The position numbers and the translations under genes were made by a program. Positions 7,509 through 16,032 of a DNA stretch of 21,250 nt are shown one piece after another. The notes beneath the pieces were generated by a model. It had not been told where the DNA came from. It saw nothing but the letters and a program-made list of their open reading frames with translations, and did not search any database. This stretch comes from CAYSLU01 sp964431965. GTDB lineage: Bacteria > Verrucomicrobiota > Kiritimatiellia > CAIKKV01 > CAYSLU01. Numbering within the stretch: position 1 is the first letter of the stretch; each line of letters starts with the position of its first letter. The stretch spans positions 1 through 21,250 of the forward strand of contig CAYSLU010000094.1 in the NCBI GenBank assembly GCA_964431965.1. Direction: 5' to 3'.

Positions 7509-9511
7509 CACGGGCCACCTGCCCGCTTGCGCAGGATCACGGCATCCGCATAGTCCACGCGATCCAACCGGAACCGGCCGCTATCCAGCCGAAGGGCTTC
7601 GCCCGTGGACGCGCGCACCGCTCCGGCGGCGTCGAGGCCAGACGCATCGATCTCGATATCGAGAGCGGGCGCCACCTCGCCCTGCGCGTAGCACCCGTGC
7701 GGATAGCGGTAGACCGCCCCCGGGTTGTTGTGGAGGAAGACGACGTACTCGCGCTCCTTCTCGAACACGTTGACCGTCACCGCCATGGGCGCACGCACCC
7801 GGAGGCGGGGCGCGGCATGGCGCATCAGCACGGCAGATACCAGTTCCATGTGGAACCGGATCGGGATGGTCGCGTACGCCGCAAAAATGTCGGCGTTGAA
7901 GAACACCACCTGTCCGCGCCCGTGCGCCCGGAGCAGGATGCCTGGGCTGTCATCCTCGTCGCGCCGAAGCTGCGCCATCGCCACGCAGACGACCTCCGGG
8001 AGCGTCCGGGCAATGCCGATCCGCTGGAATGCGTGGCCGGCGAACACCGACTCGGGGTAGTCTCCCGCGCGGTACGCCGGGTCGAGATGCCCGTAGGCAA
8101 ACTCGCCCTGCCGGGGCTCCGTCCGGATGCCGAAGTGCTCATGCAGCGGGTTCGCGGACCGCGGACGGCCGAGGGCGTCCTTCTCCCCGAACCGCCCGCA
8201 GGCGACCAGCAGCCCCCCGCCCTCGGCGAAAACCATCAGAGCCCGCATCTGCCGGTCCGACACGCATGTGTTCTCGGCCGCGATGACAACCGGGTAGCCC
8301 GCGAGGTCTCCGCGCTCGACGGCGTCGTCCAACACGACCCCGCCCTGCAGGTGCGCATGGTTCAGCAGCTCGTTGGCGCCGTGCCACGAATTCCACATGG
8401 GCGCCGGATCGAGCCGCCCCTCCCAGTCGAGCGTTTGCTGGGAAACCCACACGGCCGCATACCGAAGCGGATCCCCGCCGCGGTGCGAGTACACGGGCTT
8501 CACGCGCGCCACCACCTCGGGCATGGAGCCGCGGACCGTGGCCAGATTGTCCGTGCCGCAGAACACGTTTCCGCCGGCGCAGACCGCGCCGAGCGCGCCC
8601 TGCACCATGGTCACGGGCTCCGGATTGCCGCGCCACATATCCCAGTAGTGCGTCATCGGGATCCATGTCTCCGACCCGCGTCTGCAGGCCATCGCGCGGT
8701 GCATCTTCATCTGGAAGTCGGCCTGCGCCATGAATCCGTCGAGTTCGCCGCTCATCACGATATCGAGGTCGAGCGCCCTCAGCGGGATGCCCGTGGTCCA
8801 CGTCTGGCCGCGGCGCCGATAGTTGTTCAGGCAGACGGTTGCCCCGGGATCGACGTCCCGGACCGCCGCGGCGATCCGCGTCCATGCACGGACGAGGATC
8901 TCGTAGCGCCAGCTCACCCACTGCCGGAACACGGGGTCGTCGAAGTCGATCCGCCTCGGAATCGCCAGGCCCGTGTCGCGCCGGAACTGCGCCCCGCAAT
9001 ACCGGCAGCAGCAGCCGGGCTGAAACAGCGGCCGCGTCCCGTGGCGCGAAAGCGTATTGCCGTCGAACCAGATTCCGCGGAAGCCGGCCCGGATCAGCTC
9101 GCGGCTGAACGCGACGAGCAGGTCGAGGTACGGGCTGTTCACGCACAGGTAGGGATGGCTCGGATCGACCTCCGGAGCGAACTCCCCCTCCAGGAACTGC
9201 ATCCGGTACTCGGGGAACCGCTCGACCACCGAGCGCGAGTGGTTCAGCGCGTACCAGCTGATCACCGTGATGCCGGCCGCCTCGGCGCGCGACAGCAGGT
9301 AGGGAACCCACTCCGAGTTCGCCTTGGGATGGGACGAGGGGTAGACGGTCGATGGGAACAGCGGCACACACTCCTGCGATACCCCGGAGCAGACCCAGCC
9401 GTCTACTCCGGCGTTCTGCAGCGTATCGACCGTCCGGTCGATCAGAGCCCGATCCGGCGGATCGATCCATCGAAGCTCGTTCCGCGCCTGCGTATCTTCG
9501 TATCGCTTCAT
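7508..9511 (-). CDS. GHL6-type putative glycoside hydrolase with trimerisation-like domain
   Basis: The 667-residue protein has no signal peptide and enters a TIM-barrel-like domain directly (about 20-335). Blocks resemble the hypothetical glycosyl hydrolase 6 group: DGWVCSGVSQE (38-48), VISWYALNHS (83-92), RGIWFDGNT (145-153) and a cysteine cluster PGCCCRYC (165-172) followed by FRRDTG. Further blocks are NNYRRRG, MSGELDGF (253-260) and MTHYWDMWRGNP. A second alpha/beta domain (about 345-480; YPVVIAAENTCVSD, GGGLLVACGR) resembles the trimerisation domain of GH42 enzymes, and a beta-rich tail closes the protein. The ATG is preceded by AGGTGA, and the gene begins one base after the stop of the giant repeat protein, so it is translationally coupled to it. 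Likely a cytoplasmic glycosidase unless exported by another route. The catalytic residues and substrate are not established. Confidence 0.75.
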   Translation of the reverse strand: MKRYEDTQARNELRWIDPPDRALIDRTVDTLQNAGVDGWVCSGVSQECVPLFPSTVYPSSHPKANSEWVPYLLSRAEAAGITVISWYALNHSRSVVERFPEYRMQFLEGEFAPEVDPSHPYLCVNSPYLDLLVAFSRELIRAGFRGIWFDGNTLSRHGTRPLFQPGCCCRYCGAQFRRDTGLAIPRRIDFDDPVFRQWVSWRYEILVRAWTRIAAAVRDVDPGATVCLNNYRRRGQTWTTGIPLRALDLDIVMSGELDGFMAQADFQMKMHRAMACRRGSETWIPMTHYWDMWRGNPEPVTMVQGALGAVCAGGNVFCGTDNLATVRGSMPEVVARVKPVYSHRGGDPLRYAAVWVSQQTLDWEGRLDPAPMWNSWHGANELLNHAHLQGGVVLDDAVERGDLAGYPVVIAAENTCVSDRQMRALMVFAEGGGLLVACGRFGEKDALGRPRSANPLHEHFGIRTEPRQGEFAYGHLDPAYRAGDYPESVFAGHAFQRIGIARTLPEVVCVAMAQLRRDEDDSPGILLRAHGRGQVVFFNADIFAAYATIPIRFHMELVSAVLMRHAAPRLRVRAPMAVTVNVFEKEREYVVFLHNNPGAVYRYPHGCYAQGEVAPALDIEIDASGLDAAGAVRASTGEALRLDSGRFRLDRVDYADAVILRKRAGGP

Positions 9512-9512
9512 G

Positions 9513-12500
9513 TCACCTCACCATCAGCAGAACACCCCGCGGCGGGGCGGTCGTCAGGTAGGCCACCGTCCCGGCCTCGGCCGCTCGTGCGGCCGGCGGC
9601 GCATAGTATCCGTTCCCCGCCGGCGCGGATGCACCGCCCTGCAGGGCCGGACAGTCGTTGGTCTCTCGCACGCCAGACCAGTCGCCGGCCAGCGCGCGGG
9701 CCCGCAGCCCGGGCAGCATCCGGTACCAGATCGCCACCCGCCCGCCGGCTCCGCCTCCGCCCGTGTCGCCGCCGTCGCCGCCGCGCGCCACCAGGCTGCC
9801 CGCCGGACCGCCCCCGAATTCGTTGCAGGCGATAAAGATCGAGCCACCCGCGCCGCCACCCGAATACCGTCGCGCTGTCTGTCCGTTCGCAGAGATCGTT
9901 CCGTCCATCTGGACGGACTCCGCCTCGATTCGAACGACGCCGCCGCCCGGCCCCCCGCGATACGCGGTGCTGGTCCGGACGTAGCTGCCGCCGCCGCTGC
10001 CCGGATGAAGCGGCGTGTTCGTCTGGCCGTAGGCAATCCCGCCGCCTGCGCCGGCGCCCCAGCCGCCACGCCCCCCGTAGCCGGCGCCGCCCGCGTTCGT
10101 GCCGTTCGTCCCCCGGCCGGGTCCGACGTCATACGGGTAGCCGGCGGCATCCGCCCGGATACCGCCCTGGTCATCCAGTTCGACGCGGCCAGCCCGGATC
10201 AGGATCGATCCGCCATTCGTATCGGCGTAGGGGTAGATCCAGGACGTGGCGCCGACAGATAGCCGGCCTCCGACAGACAGCAGACCCCCGTGCCGGTCCG
10301 CGGCGACCGGCGCGGGCCCGGCATACATTCGCAACTGTCCCCCACCCCTCAGCGCGAGGTCGCCGCCACAGCTCACCGTCGATCCGGTTCCGATGACGAG
10401 GACCGCCGCGGAGCCGGCGACCGATATGCCTCCGGAAACGCTGAGACTGAACCCGTCCGGGAAGCCGAGCATGCAGTTGGTGACGACCAGTTGAGCCGGA
10501 GACCAGTTCGTAAGGCCCGATATGGTCACCACGCCGCTCCGATCTTCGCAGAGCGGGCCCATGAGGCTGAGGTCCGGCATCCATATCGTGCCGAGCCGCG
10601 CCGCACGCGGATCGCCGGGAGTCGGCAGCACGAAGCCGGAGCCCGGAAGGGCCGCAAGCCGGAGCCGCACGCCGGCCAGCACGTTGGTGTAGTTCAGCGC
10701 AATCCGGCCGCCCCCGCCGCCGCCCGAGCCGTCCGCACCGGCAGGCTCGCCGAGACCGCCGTTGGCCCAGATCGTCCCGTTGCTGCCGCCCAGGCTCGTA
10801 CACTCGATCCAGACTCCGCCGCCTGACCCGGCGCCCGCGGCGTGGTCGCCGTCATCGCCGTACGCGGTCACCAGTCCGTCGAGGACCACCGAGTCGAACG
10901 CCCGCACGCGCACCAGCCCGCCACCGCAGCCGCCGCGCAGGTAGGCGGCGGTCTGGTAGCTTGCCCCTCCGCTGCCGGGATCCAGCGGCTGAGACGGAGC
11001 ACCGTACGGCGGCCCGGCATCGTACGCGCTGCCCTCGCCGCCTCGCCCGCCGTAGCCCGCCCCGCCCGACCATGCTCCGATCGCGAACCCGCGCCCGGGC
11101 CCCCCGTCATGGCGGTAGCCTTTGCCGTCGGCGTTGATGCCCGCTCCCGCGCCAGCCCACAGCCGCTGCATGCGCATCAGTACGCCGCCGCCGTTCTCGT
11201 TGTGGGCGAACGGGCAGATCCAGGAGTTCGCCGACACCGAGATCGACCCGGTCACGTCGAGCAGGGCGCCGTAGTCCACGTCCACCGCATTCGTCGCCCC
11301 GGCATACACGTAGAGGCGCCCCGCGTTCGTCAGGACCAGGTCGCCACCCACCCACACGCCGGCGACCACGCCCGTTCCCGAGTTGGGTGCGCCCACGCCC
11401 ACGTAGCCGTCGATGACGGTCAACGATCCGCTCACGGTGAGCCGGAAGCCTTCTTCGGCAAAGATCAGGCCACAGTTCGTGACCATCAGGCTGGCCGGCG
11501 CCCACGCGTTGGTCTCCATGTAGATCCGAACGTCACGGAACCAGTTGCCCGACAGCACGGACCCGAGCAGGTCCGGACCGGGCAGGCTGAGCGTGCCCGA
11601 CTCAGGCGCATGGCGCCAGGAGCGCGTCCAGTTATTGGTCTTCCACCCGGCACCACCGCCCGATGCCCGGAACCGCGTCACGCACTCCTCGGCCAGATCC
11701 GTGTACCGCACCGCAATCCGACCTCCCGAGCCTCCACCCGACGCCGCCGCCGCGTTCGCCACGATTCCGGTCCCGCCCACTGCGCGAACAAGCCCCGAGG
11801 TGCCCCCCTCAAAGGTCCGGCACATCAGGAAGATCGAGCCGCCCGAGCCGCCGCCCGAGGCGTACCCGGTCTGCCCGGCCGAAGCGGTGATCGTCCCATC
11901 GATCGTCAGGCGCTCGGCCGCTTCGATCCGCACGACGCCGCCACCGGCGCCGCCGCGGCTCGCCGCACTCGTCGGCTGATAGCTGCCCCCCCCGCTGCCG
12001 GGCGCCGACGGATTCGTCGCCACGCCGACACTGGCCCCTCCCGAGTTGCCCGTCCCGTCGCCGCCCCGGCCGCCATTCGCCGCCCCGCCACCCCATGCGG
12101 TTGGGCCGCCCTTTCCCGGCCCCTGGTCCCAGGCATAGCCGCCGGCATCGGCGTCGATGACGCCGCCCGCGTCAATCCGGCCGTTCGTGCACACGATGTA
12201 GACGCGGTTCGACATCTGCGACTCGGTGAAGGCCGGCGGCAGAGCGATCCGCCCGCCGGACCGCACGATCACCGTGTCGGCCGTGATCACGGTTGACCAG
12301 TTCGTCTGCACGAGCGTGGCCCCGGACTCGACGGTGAGACCGGCCAACCGCACGGACTGACTCAGCACCACGGAGCCCGTCCGGATCACGGCGTCATCCG
12401 ATGCGCCCGGGATGGCGCCAAGCGACCAGTTGGTCACGCTTTCCCAGGCGCCCGCGCCAGTCCACACATTCGTCTGGCCGACGTCGGAGACGAAGTTGGC

Positions 12501-15500
12501 AACCAGCGCATACCCCTGCGTCATCGCGACGCTCAGCGGATTCACGGCCTCCTGGCCGGACGGCACGTTGCCCGTCCAGCGGAAGAAGGAGGACCCGCCC
12601 GAGGCAGTGGCGAGGATGCCGGTGACCGAGGCCCCCTCGTAGTACCAGCCGTTCACCTCGCCGCCGTTCACGCTTCCGCCCGCGCCGGACGACACGGCCA
12701 GCCGGTGCTGGTTGGTCCACACCCATGTCAGAACCGTGTTCGCGGCGAAGAGCAACTCCGCCTGGAGCCCCGGGCCATTGCTCAGGGCGCCGCCATCCCC
12801 GTCGACGGCGAACCAGCCCGGGCAGATACGCCGAAACAGCGACGTCTCGTCCGTCGGGCTCGCAACGGTATTCGTGATCCACGTTCCCTCCGCGATATCG
12901 GGGTGCGTCCCATACCCGCGCGGCGCAGGCGAGCCGTAGTCGGCTGGACTTCCACGCACCGTCAGCAGCGAGTTCGTCGCCATGAAGAGCCGCGTGCCAA
13001 CGGCCGCGCCCCCCGGCGGCCGGTTGGTCGCTCCGGCGCCGTTGGTCACGGACAGCGCTCCCAGAAAGGGCACGTGCCGCTGGTAGATGCTCAGCCGTCC
13101 GACCGGCGCTCCGGCGGCCAGAGCGGCCAGGTCCGCATCCGCCAGCCCCACCGCAACCGCAATCCGCCCGCCGCCTCCTCCGCCGCCGTTGCCACCCCCG
13201 TCCCGCCCGTCGGCCCGGACGAGCGCCTTGCTGCCGCCCTGGAGCGACCGGGCCGCGAGGAAGATCGCGCCGCCGGCGCCGCCGCCCGCCGCGTTGTAGC
13301 TCGAGTCGCCGTTCGCCGTGATCGTGCCGTCCACGACCGCCTCGCCCGTCACCTCAATCCGCACGGCTCCGCCGCCGTGTGCGCCACGGTTGTTCGGCAC
13401 CCACTGCTGAAAGCTCCCGCCGCCGCTGCCAGGCATGATCGGCGCGTTCGACGATCCATACGCCGGGCCGCCGGTTCCGGCCGTGCCATTCCCGCCCTTG
13501 CCCCCGTGGCCAGCCCCGCCGGCGTACGTGACCATCGCCGATCGGCCCGGCCCCGCATCGTTGGTGAAGCCCGCTCCGTCCGCGTTGAAGCCCGCGTTCG
13601 TGGCGACCGCGAGTCCGCCCAACCGAAAGAGCGGCGCCCCGCCGTTGCGGCCGTCGGCGTACGGGTAGATCCATGACCGCGACGCCAGCCACAGCGTGCC
13701 CGTGACGCTCACCCACCCGCCCGCCGCGCCCGGCACCGCGCTGGTGGGTGCACCATACACGCGCAGTTGCCCGCCGTTCGTAAGGACCAGATCGCCGCCC
13801 ACGCTCAGCGCGGCGCCGGGCCCGAGCGCCAGGCCGGCATTCGTCCCGGTGATCATCACCCCATTCGTCACAGCAAGCTGGAATCCGTCCGGAAAGCCCA
13901 GGAATCCCGCGTTCAACGAAAGCTGCTCGGGTGCCCAACCCGCGACGCCCGCGACACTCAGGTAGCCGCGCATCCGGTTCATGTCCGTCCCCAGAATGGC
14001 CGGGTCGGAAATGTGGATCGAGCCGATCCCGGCCGCGTGCCGATCCGCCGCGCGGGTGTACGGATCGCTCCGCCCGGGCATGACGGTGAAGCTCACCGAG
14101 ACGGCGGGATCGAGATTGGTACAGGCGACGGCGATGCGCCCTCCTCCGCCGCCGCCGCTGGGGTTGATGGAGCTTCCGTCTCCGCCACGTGCATCGATCG
14201 AACCATTCGCCCCGGCGAACACCGCGCACGAGATGCTCACGCCGCCGCCAGCCCCCCCACCGGCCGCATTGTCCCCGGCACCGCCGCGCGCGACGATCGT
14301 GCCGTCGAGCGTGACCTCATGGGCCACCGCCAACCGGACCAACCCGCCGCCGTTCCCACCCCGCTCCACGGCCGTATAGCTGCCGCCACCGCTTCCCGGC
14401 AGCAGGGGAGCGGCCGGGGTCCCGTAGCTCGTCCCACCCGCCAGATGCCCGTCGCCGCCCCTGCCGCCGTACCCGCCTCCTCCGGCATAGGTGCCGATCG
14501 CCCCGCGGCCAGGTCCCATGTCGTTTCGAAAGCCTTTCTCGTCCGCATTGATGCCGCCGTTGGTCGCGACAGCCAGTCTCCCGCACTCGATGAGCGCCCC
14601 CCCGCCGTTGGTCTCGTGCCCGAAGGGATATACCCATGAGCCCGTACCGATCGCGACCAGGCCGGTAACGCCAACGTACGCGCCGGGCGTTCCCGGCAAG
14701 TTGGTTGCGCCGGCGTAGACGAGCAAGCGCCCCCCGTTCGTCAGGATCAGATCGCCTCCGATTCGGACCTCGGGCGCCGTCGTCCCGTTCGCCGCGCCCA
14801 ACCCAAGCAGCCCGCTTCGGTCGATGAAGACACCATTGGTCACATCGAGTCGGAAGCCGTCAGCCGCGAACACCACCTGGCAGTTGCTGATCGTGAGCGA
14901 GTCCACCGACCACGACGACACCCCGACATAGAGACGCACGCCGTTGAAGAGCCAGTCCGTCAGCACCGGCGAGAGGAGGCGGGCGTCCGGAAGGTAGAGC
15001 GTTCCCCGCTCGGCGGAGTTCCGCCACCCGGCATCGCCGTCGGACTGACGCCAGCCCAGCGCGCCCGGCGCCGCACTGAGCCGCACGGCATGCTCCGCCG
15101 CCAGACCGGCGTACACGATGGCGATACGGCCGCCCCCGCCCGCGCCGCCGTCCCCTCCGCCCGTGCTGCCCGACCCGCCGTCGGCCCGGATCAGCCCGCT
15201 CGTGGTTCCGCCGAACGTGCCGCACGTGATGTGGATGGACCCGCCCGCGCCGCCACCCGAGGCCCACCCCGAGTTCCGCCCGCTGGCCGTAATGGTGCCG
15301 TCAACCGTAACCGGCCCCGAACAGGCGATCAGCACCGCCCCTCCACCGGATCCGCCCTGATTGACCGAAACCGCCGGCTGAAGACTTCCGCCGCCGCTGC
15401 CCGGCGTAGTCGGAGCCGCCAGAGAACCGTAGGCGCCGCCGCCGAGATAGGCGTTCCCATCGCCGCCCCGCCCCCCGTGTCCGGCGCCACCGCCGAACGC

Positions 15501-15971
15501 GGAACCGGCGAGCGTCGAGCCCCCCTTCCCAGGCCCCTGGTCGTTGGCATACCCCTTGCCGTCAGCGTCGATCGCACCACCCGCTTCAACGGTCAGGTCC
15601 GCACACGCTACGGAGACCCGGTTTGACATCCACGGGGGCGCGAAAGCGACCGGTAGCCCGAGCCGACCGCCGCGCCGGATCGTGACGCTCCCGGCCGTAA
15701 GCGCCGTGCTCCAGTTGGTGAACGTGATGGTGGCGTTGCTGACGACGAGCGACTGGATCGTGACCGATGTCGGAAGCAGCACGTTGGTCCGCGTGGCGCT
15801 CGCATCGACCACGACCGTGTCCCCCGCCCCGGGGAGCAGTCCGCCGCTCCAGTTTGAGCCGGTCAGCCAGTTGTCGCTGTACCCGCCCTGCCAGACGACC
15901 GTCCCAGCCGGCGCGGAAAGAGAGAGAAGGGCGAAGAGAAGAGCGACGACGCGCGCGATGCATCCGTTCAT
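9513..15971 (-). CDS. Giant exported glycine-rich modular repeat protein (2152 aa)
   Basis: The product has a signal peptide (MNGCIARVVALLFALLS, cleavage near SAPAG at about 23) and no membrane anchor, LPxTG or PEP-CTERM tail. Six related modules of about 325-340 residues follow, each carrying a GPGKGG/GPGRG motif, YGGRGGDG, PGSGGGSY, RGGxGGGxVRI, DGTITANG, GGGAGGSI and GGGGGGRIAV; the PGSGGG motif lies near residues 190, 524, 846, 1323, 1663 and 1988. Non-glycine parts carry GGDLxLTNGGxLxVYAG and look like beta-solenoid rungs. Residues 1089-1160 resemble a divergent InlB B-repeat. A VWxGxGxWxxxxNWxxGxxP block starts both halves (about 25 and 1167). Such proteins are usually surface structures or adhesins; no enzyme motif is seen. 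The ATG follows GAGGGGG. The two glycosidase-like genes are coupled downstream, suggesting a glycan-related surface role (inference). Confidence 0.85.
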   Translation of the reverse strand: MNGCIARVVALLFALLSLSAPAGTVVWQGGYSDNWLTGSNWSGGLLPGAGDTVVVDASATRTNVLLPTSVTIQSLVVSNATITFTNWSTALTAGSVTIRRGGRLGLPVAFAPPWMSNRVSVACADLTVEAGGAIDADGKGYANDQGPGKGGSTLAGSAFGGGAGHGGRGGDGNAYLGGGAYGSLAAPTTPGSGGGSLQPAVSVNQGGSGGGAVLIACSGPVTVDGTITASGRNSGWASGGGAGGSIHITCGTFGGTTSGLIRADGGSGSTGGGDGGAGGGGRIAIVYAGLAAEHAVRLSAAPGALGWRQSDGDAGWRNSAERGTLYLPDARLLSPVLTDWLFNGVRLYVGVSSWSVDSLTISNCQVVFAADGFRLDVTNGVFIDRSGLLGLGAANGTTAPEVRIGGDLILTNGGRLLVYAGATNLPGTPGAYVGVTGLVAIGTGSWVYPFGHETNGGGALIECGRLAVATNGGINADEKGFRNDMGPGRGAIGTYAGGGGYGGRGGDGHLAGGTSYGTPAAPLLPGSGGGSYTAVERGGNGGGLVRLAVAHEVTLDGTIVARGGAGDNAAGGGAGGGVSISCAVFAGANGSIDARGGDGSSINPSGGGGGGRIAVACTNLDPAVSVSFTVMPGRSDPYTRAADRHAAGIGSIHISDPAILGTDMNRMRGYLSVAGVAGWAPEQLSLNAGFLGFPDGFQLAVTNGVMITGTNAGLALGPGAALSVGGDLVLTNGGQLRVYGAPTSAVPGAAGGWVSVTGTLWLASRSWIYPYADGRNGGAPLFRLGGLAVATNAGFNADGAGFTNDAGPGRSAMVTYAGGAGHGGKGGNGTAGTGGPAYGSSNAPIMPGSGGGSFQQWVPNNRGAHGGGAVRIEVTGEAVVDGTITANGDSSYNAAGGGAGGAIFLAARSLQGGSKALVRADGRDGGGNGGGGGGGRIAVAVGLADADLAALAAGAPVGRLSIYQRHVPFLGALSVTNGAGATNRPPGGAAVGTRLFMATNSLLTVRGSPADYGSPAPRGYGTHPDIAEGTWITNTVASPTDETSLFRRICPGWFAVDGDGGALSNGPGLQAELLFAANTVLTWVWTNQHRLAVSSGAGGSVNGGEVNGWYYEGASVTGILATASGGSSFFRWTGNVPSGQEAVNPLSVAMTQGYALVANFVSDVGQTNVWTGAGAWESVTNWSLGAIPGASDDAVIRTGSVVLSQSVRLAGLTVESGATLVQTNWSTVITADTVIVRSGGRIALPPAFTESQMSNRVYIVCTNGRIDAGGVIDADAGGYAWDQGPGKGGPTAWGGGAANGGRGGDGTGNSGGASVGVATNPSAPGSGGGSYQPTSAASRGGAGGGVVRIEAAERLTIDGTITASAGQTGYASGGGSGGSIFLMCRTFEGGTSGLVRAVGGTGIVANAAAASGGGSGGRIAVRYTDLAEECVTRFRASGGGAGWKTNNWTRSWRHAPESGTLSLPGPDLLGSVLSGNWFRDVRIYMETNAWAPASLMVTNCGLIFAEEGFRLTVSGSLTVIDGYVGVGAPNSGTGVVAGVWVGGDLVLTNAGRLYVYAGATNAVDVDYGALLDVTGSISVSANSWICPFAHNENGGGVLMRMQRLWAGAGAGINADGKGYRHDGGPGRGFAIGAWSGGAGYGGRGGEGSAYDAGPPYGAPSQPLDPGSGGASYQTAAYLRGGCGGGLVRVRAFDSVVLDGLVTAYGDDGDHAAGAGSGGGVWIECTSLGGSNGTIWANGGLGEPAGADGSGGGGGGRIALNYTNVLAGVRLRLAALPGSGFVLPTPGDPRAARLGTIWMPDLSLMGPLCEDRSGVVTISGLTNWSPAQLVVTNCMLGFPDGFSLSVSGGISVAGSAAVLVIGTGSTVSCGGDLALRGGGQLRMYAGPAPVAADRHGGLLSVGGRLSVGATSWIYPYADTNGGSILIRAGRVELDDQGGIRADAAGYPYDVGPGRGTNGTNAGGAGYGGRGGWGAGAGGGIAYGQTNTPLHPGSGGGSYVRTSTAYRGGPGGGVVRIEAESVQMDGTISANGQTARRYSGGGAGGSIFIACNEFGGGPAGSLVARGGDGGDTGGGGAGGRVAIWYRMLPGLRARALAGDWSGVRETNDCPALQGGASAPAGNGYYAPPAARAAEAGTVAYLTTAPPRGVLLMVR
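9660..12475 (-). repeat. Second copy of the three-module block inside the giant gene
   Basis: Residues about 1165-2100 contain modules 4, 5 and 6. Variants DQGPGKGG, SWICPFAHNENGGG with AGRLYVYAGAT, and SWIYPYADTNGG with GGQLRMYAGPA pair them with modules 1, 2 and 3 respectively. The period between paired modules is about 1133-1142 residues. Confidence 0.8.
12492..12707 (-). other. Divergent InlB B-repeat-like domain within the giant protein
   Basis: Residues 1089-1160 begin HRLAVSSGAGGSV and continue through WYYEGASVTGILATAS, FFRWTGN and end ALVANF. This is the pattern of the divergent InlB/Listeria-Bacteroides B-repeat fold (beta-grasp-like) often found in exported proteins of this kind. 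It lies between the two three-module halves and may act as a hinge or binding domain. Confidence 0.65.
13080..15899 (-). repeat. First copy of the three-module block inside the giant gene
   Basis: Residues about 24-960 contain modules 1, 2 and 3. Each has its own diagnostic variants: DQGPGKGG in module 1, SWVYPFGHETNGGG and GGRLLVYAGAT before module 2, and SWIYPYADGRNGG and GGQLRVYGAPT before module 3. These variants recur in the same order in the second copy. Confidence 0.8.
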
Positions 15972-15990
15972 GGCACCCCCTCGGGGTTAC
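15972..15990 (-). promoter_or_regulatory. Ribosome binding site of the giant gene inside a small hairpin
   Basis: On the minus strand the ATG at 15971 is preceded by GAGGGGG with about 6 nt spacing. The same bases form ACCCC-GAG-GGGGT (15975-15987), a five-pair hairpin that would cover the ribosome site. This supports the chosen start and hints at limited translation, but the effect is not proven. Confidence 0.5.
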
Positions 15991-16032
15991 GACTCACAGC
16001 CGAAACCGAACCGGAGAGCGACACGCGGCGAC

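Noticed and set aside
5316..7553. 745-codon plus-strand open frame
   Set aside because: Antisense to the exported GH42-like gene; composition dominated by Arg, Pro, His and Val, no signal or domain, and it crosses the coupled gene junction.
7301..9835. 844-codon plus-strand open frame
   Set aside because: Antisense to three real genes and their junctions; no recognisable motif.
10842..12296. 484-codon plus-strand frame inside the giant gene
   Set aside because: Complement of glycine-rich codons gives Pro/Ala/Arg-rich text; the minus frame has the signal peptide, ribosome site and repeat order.
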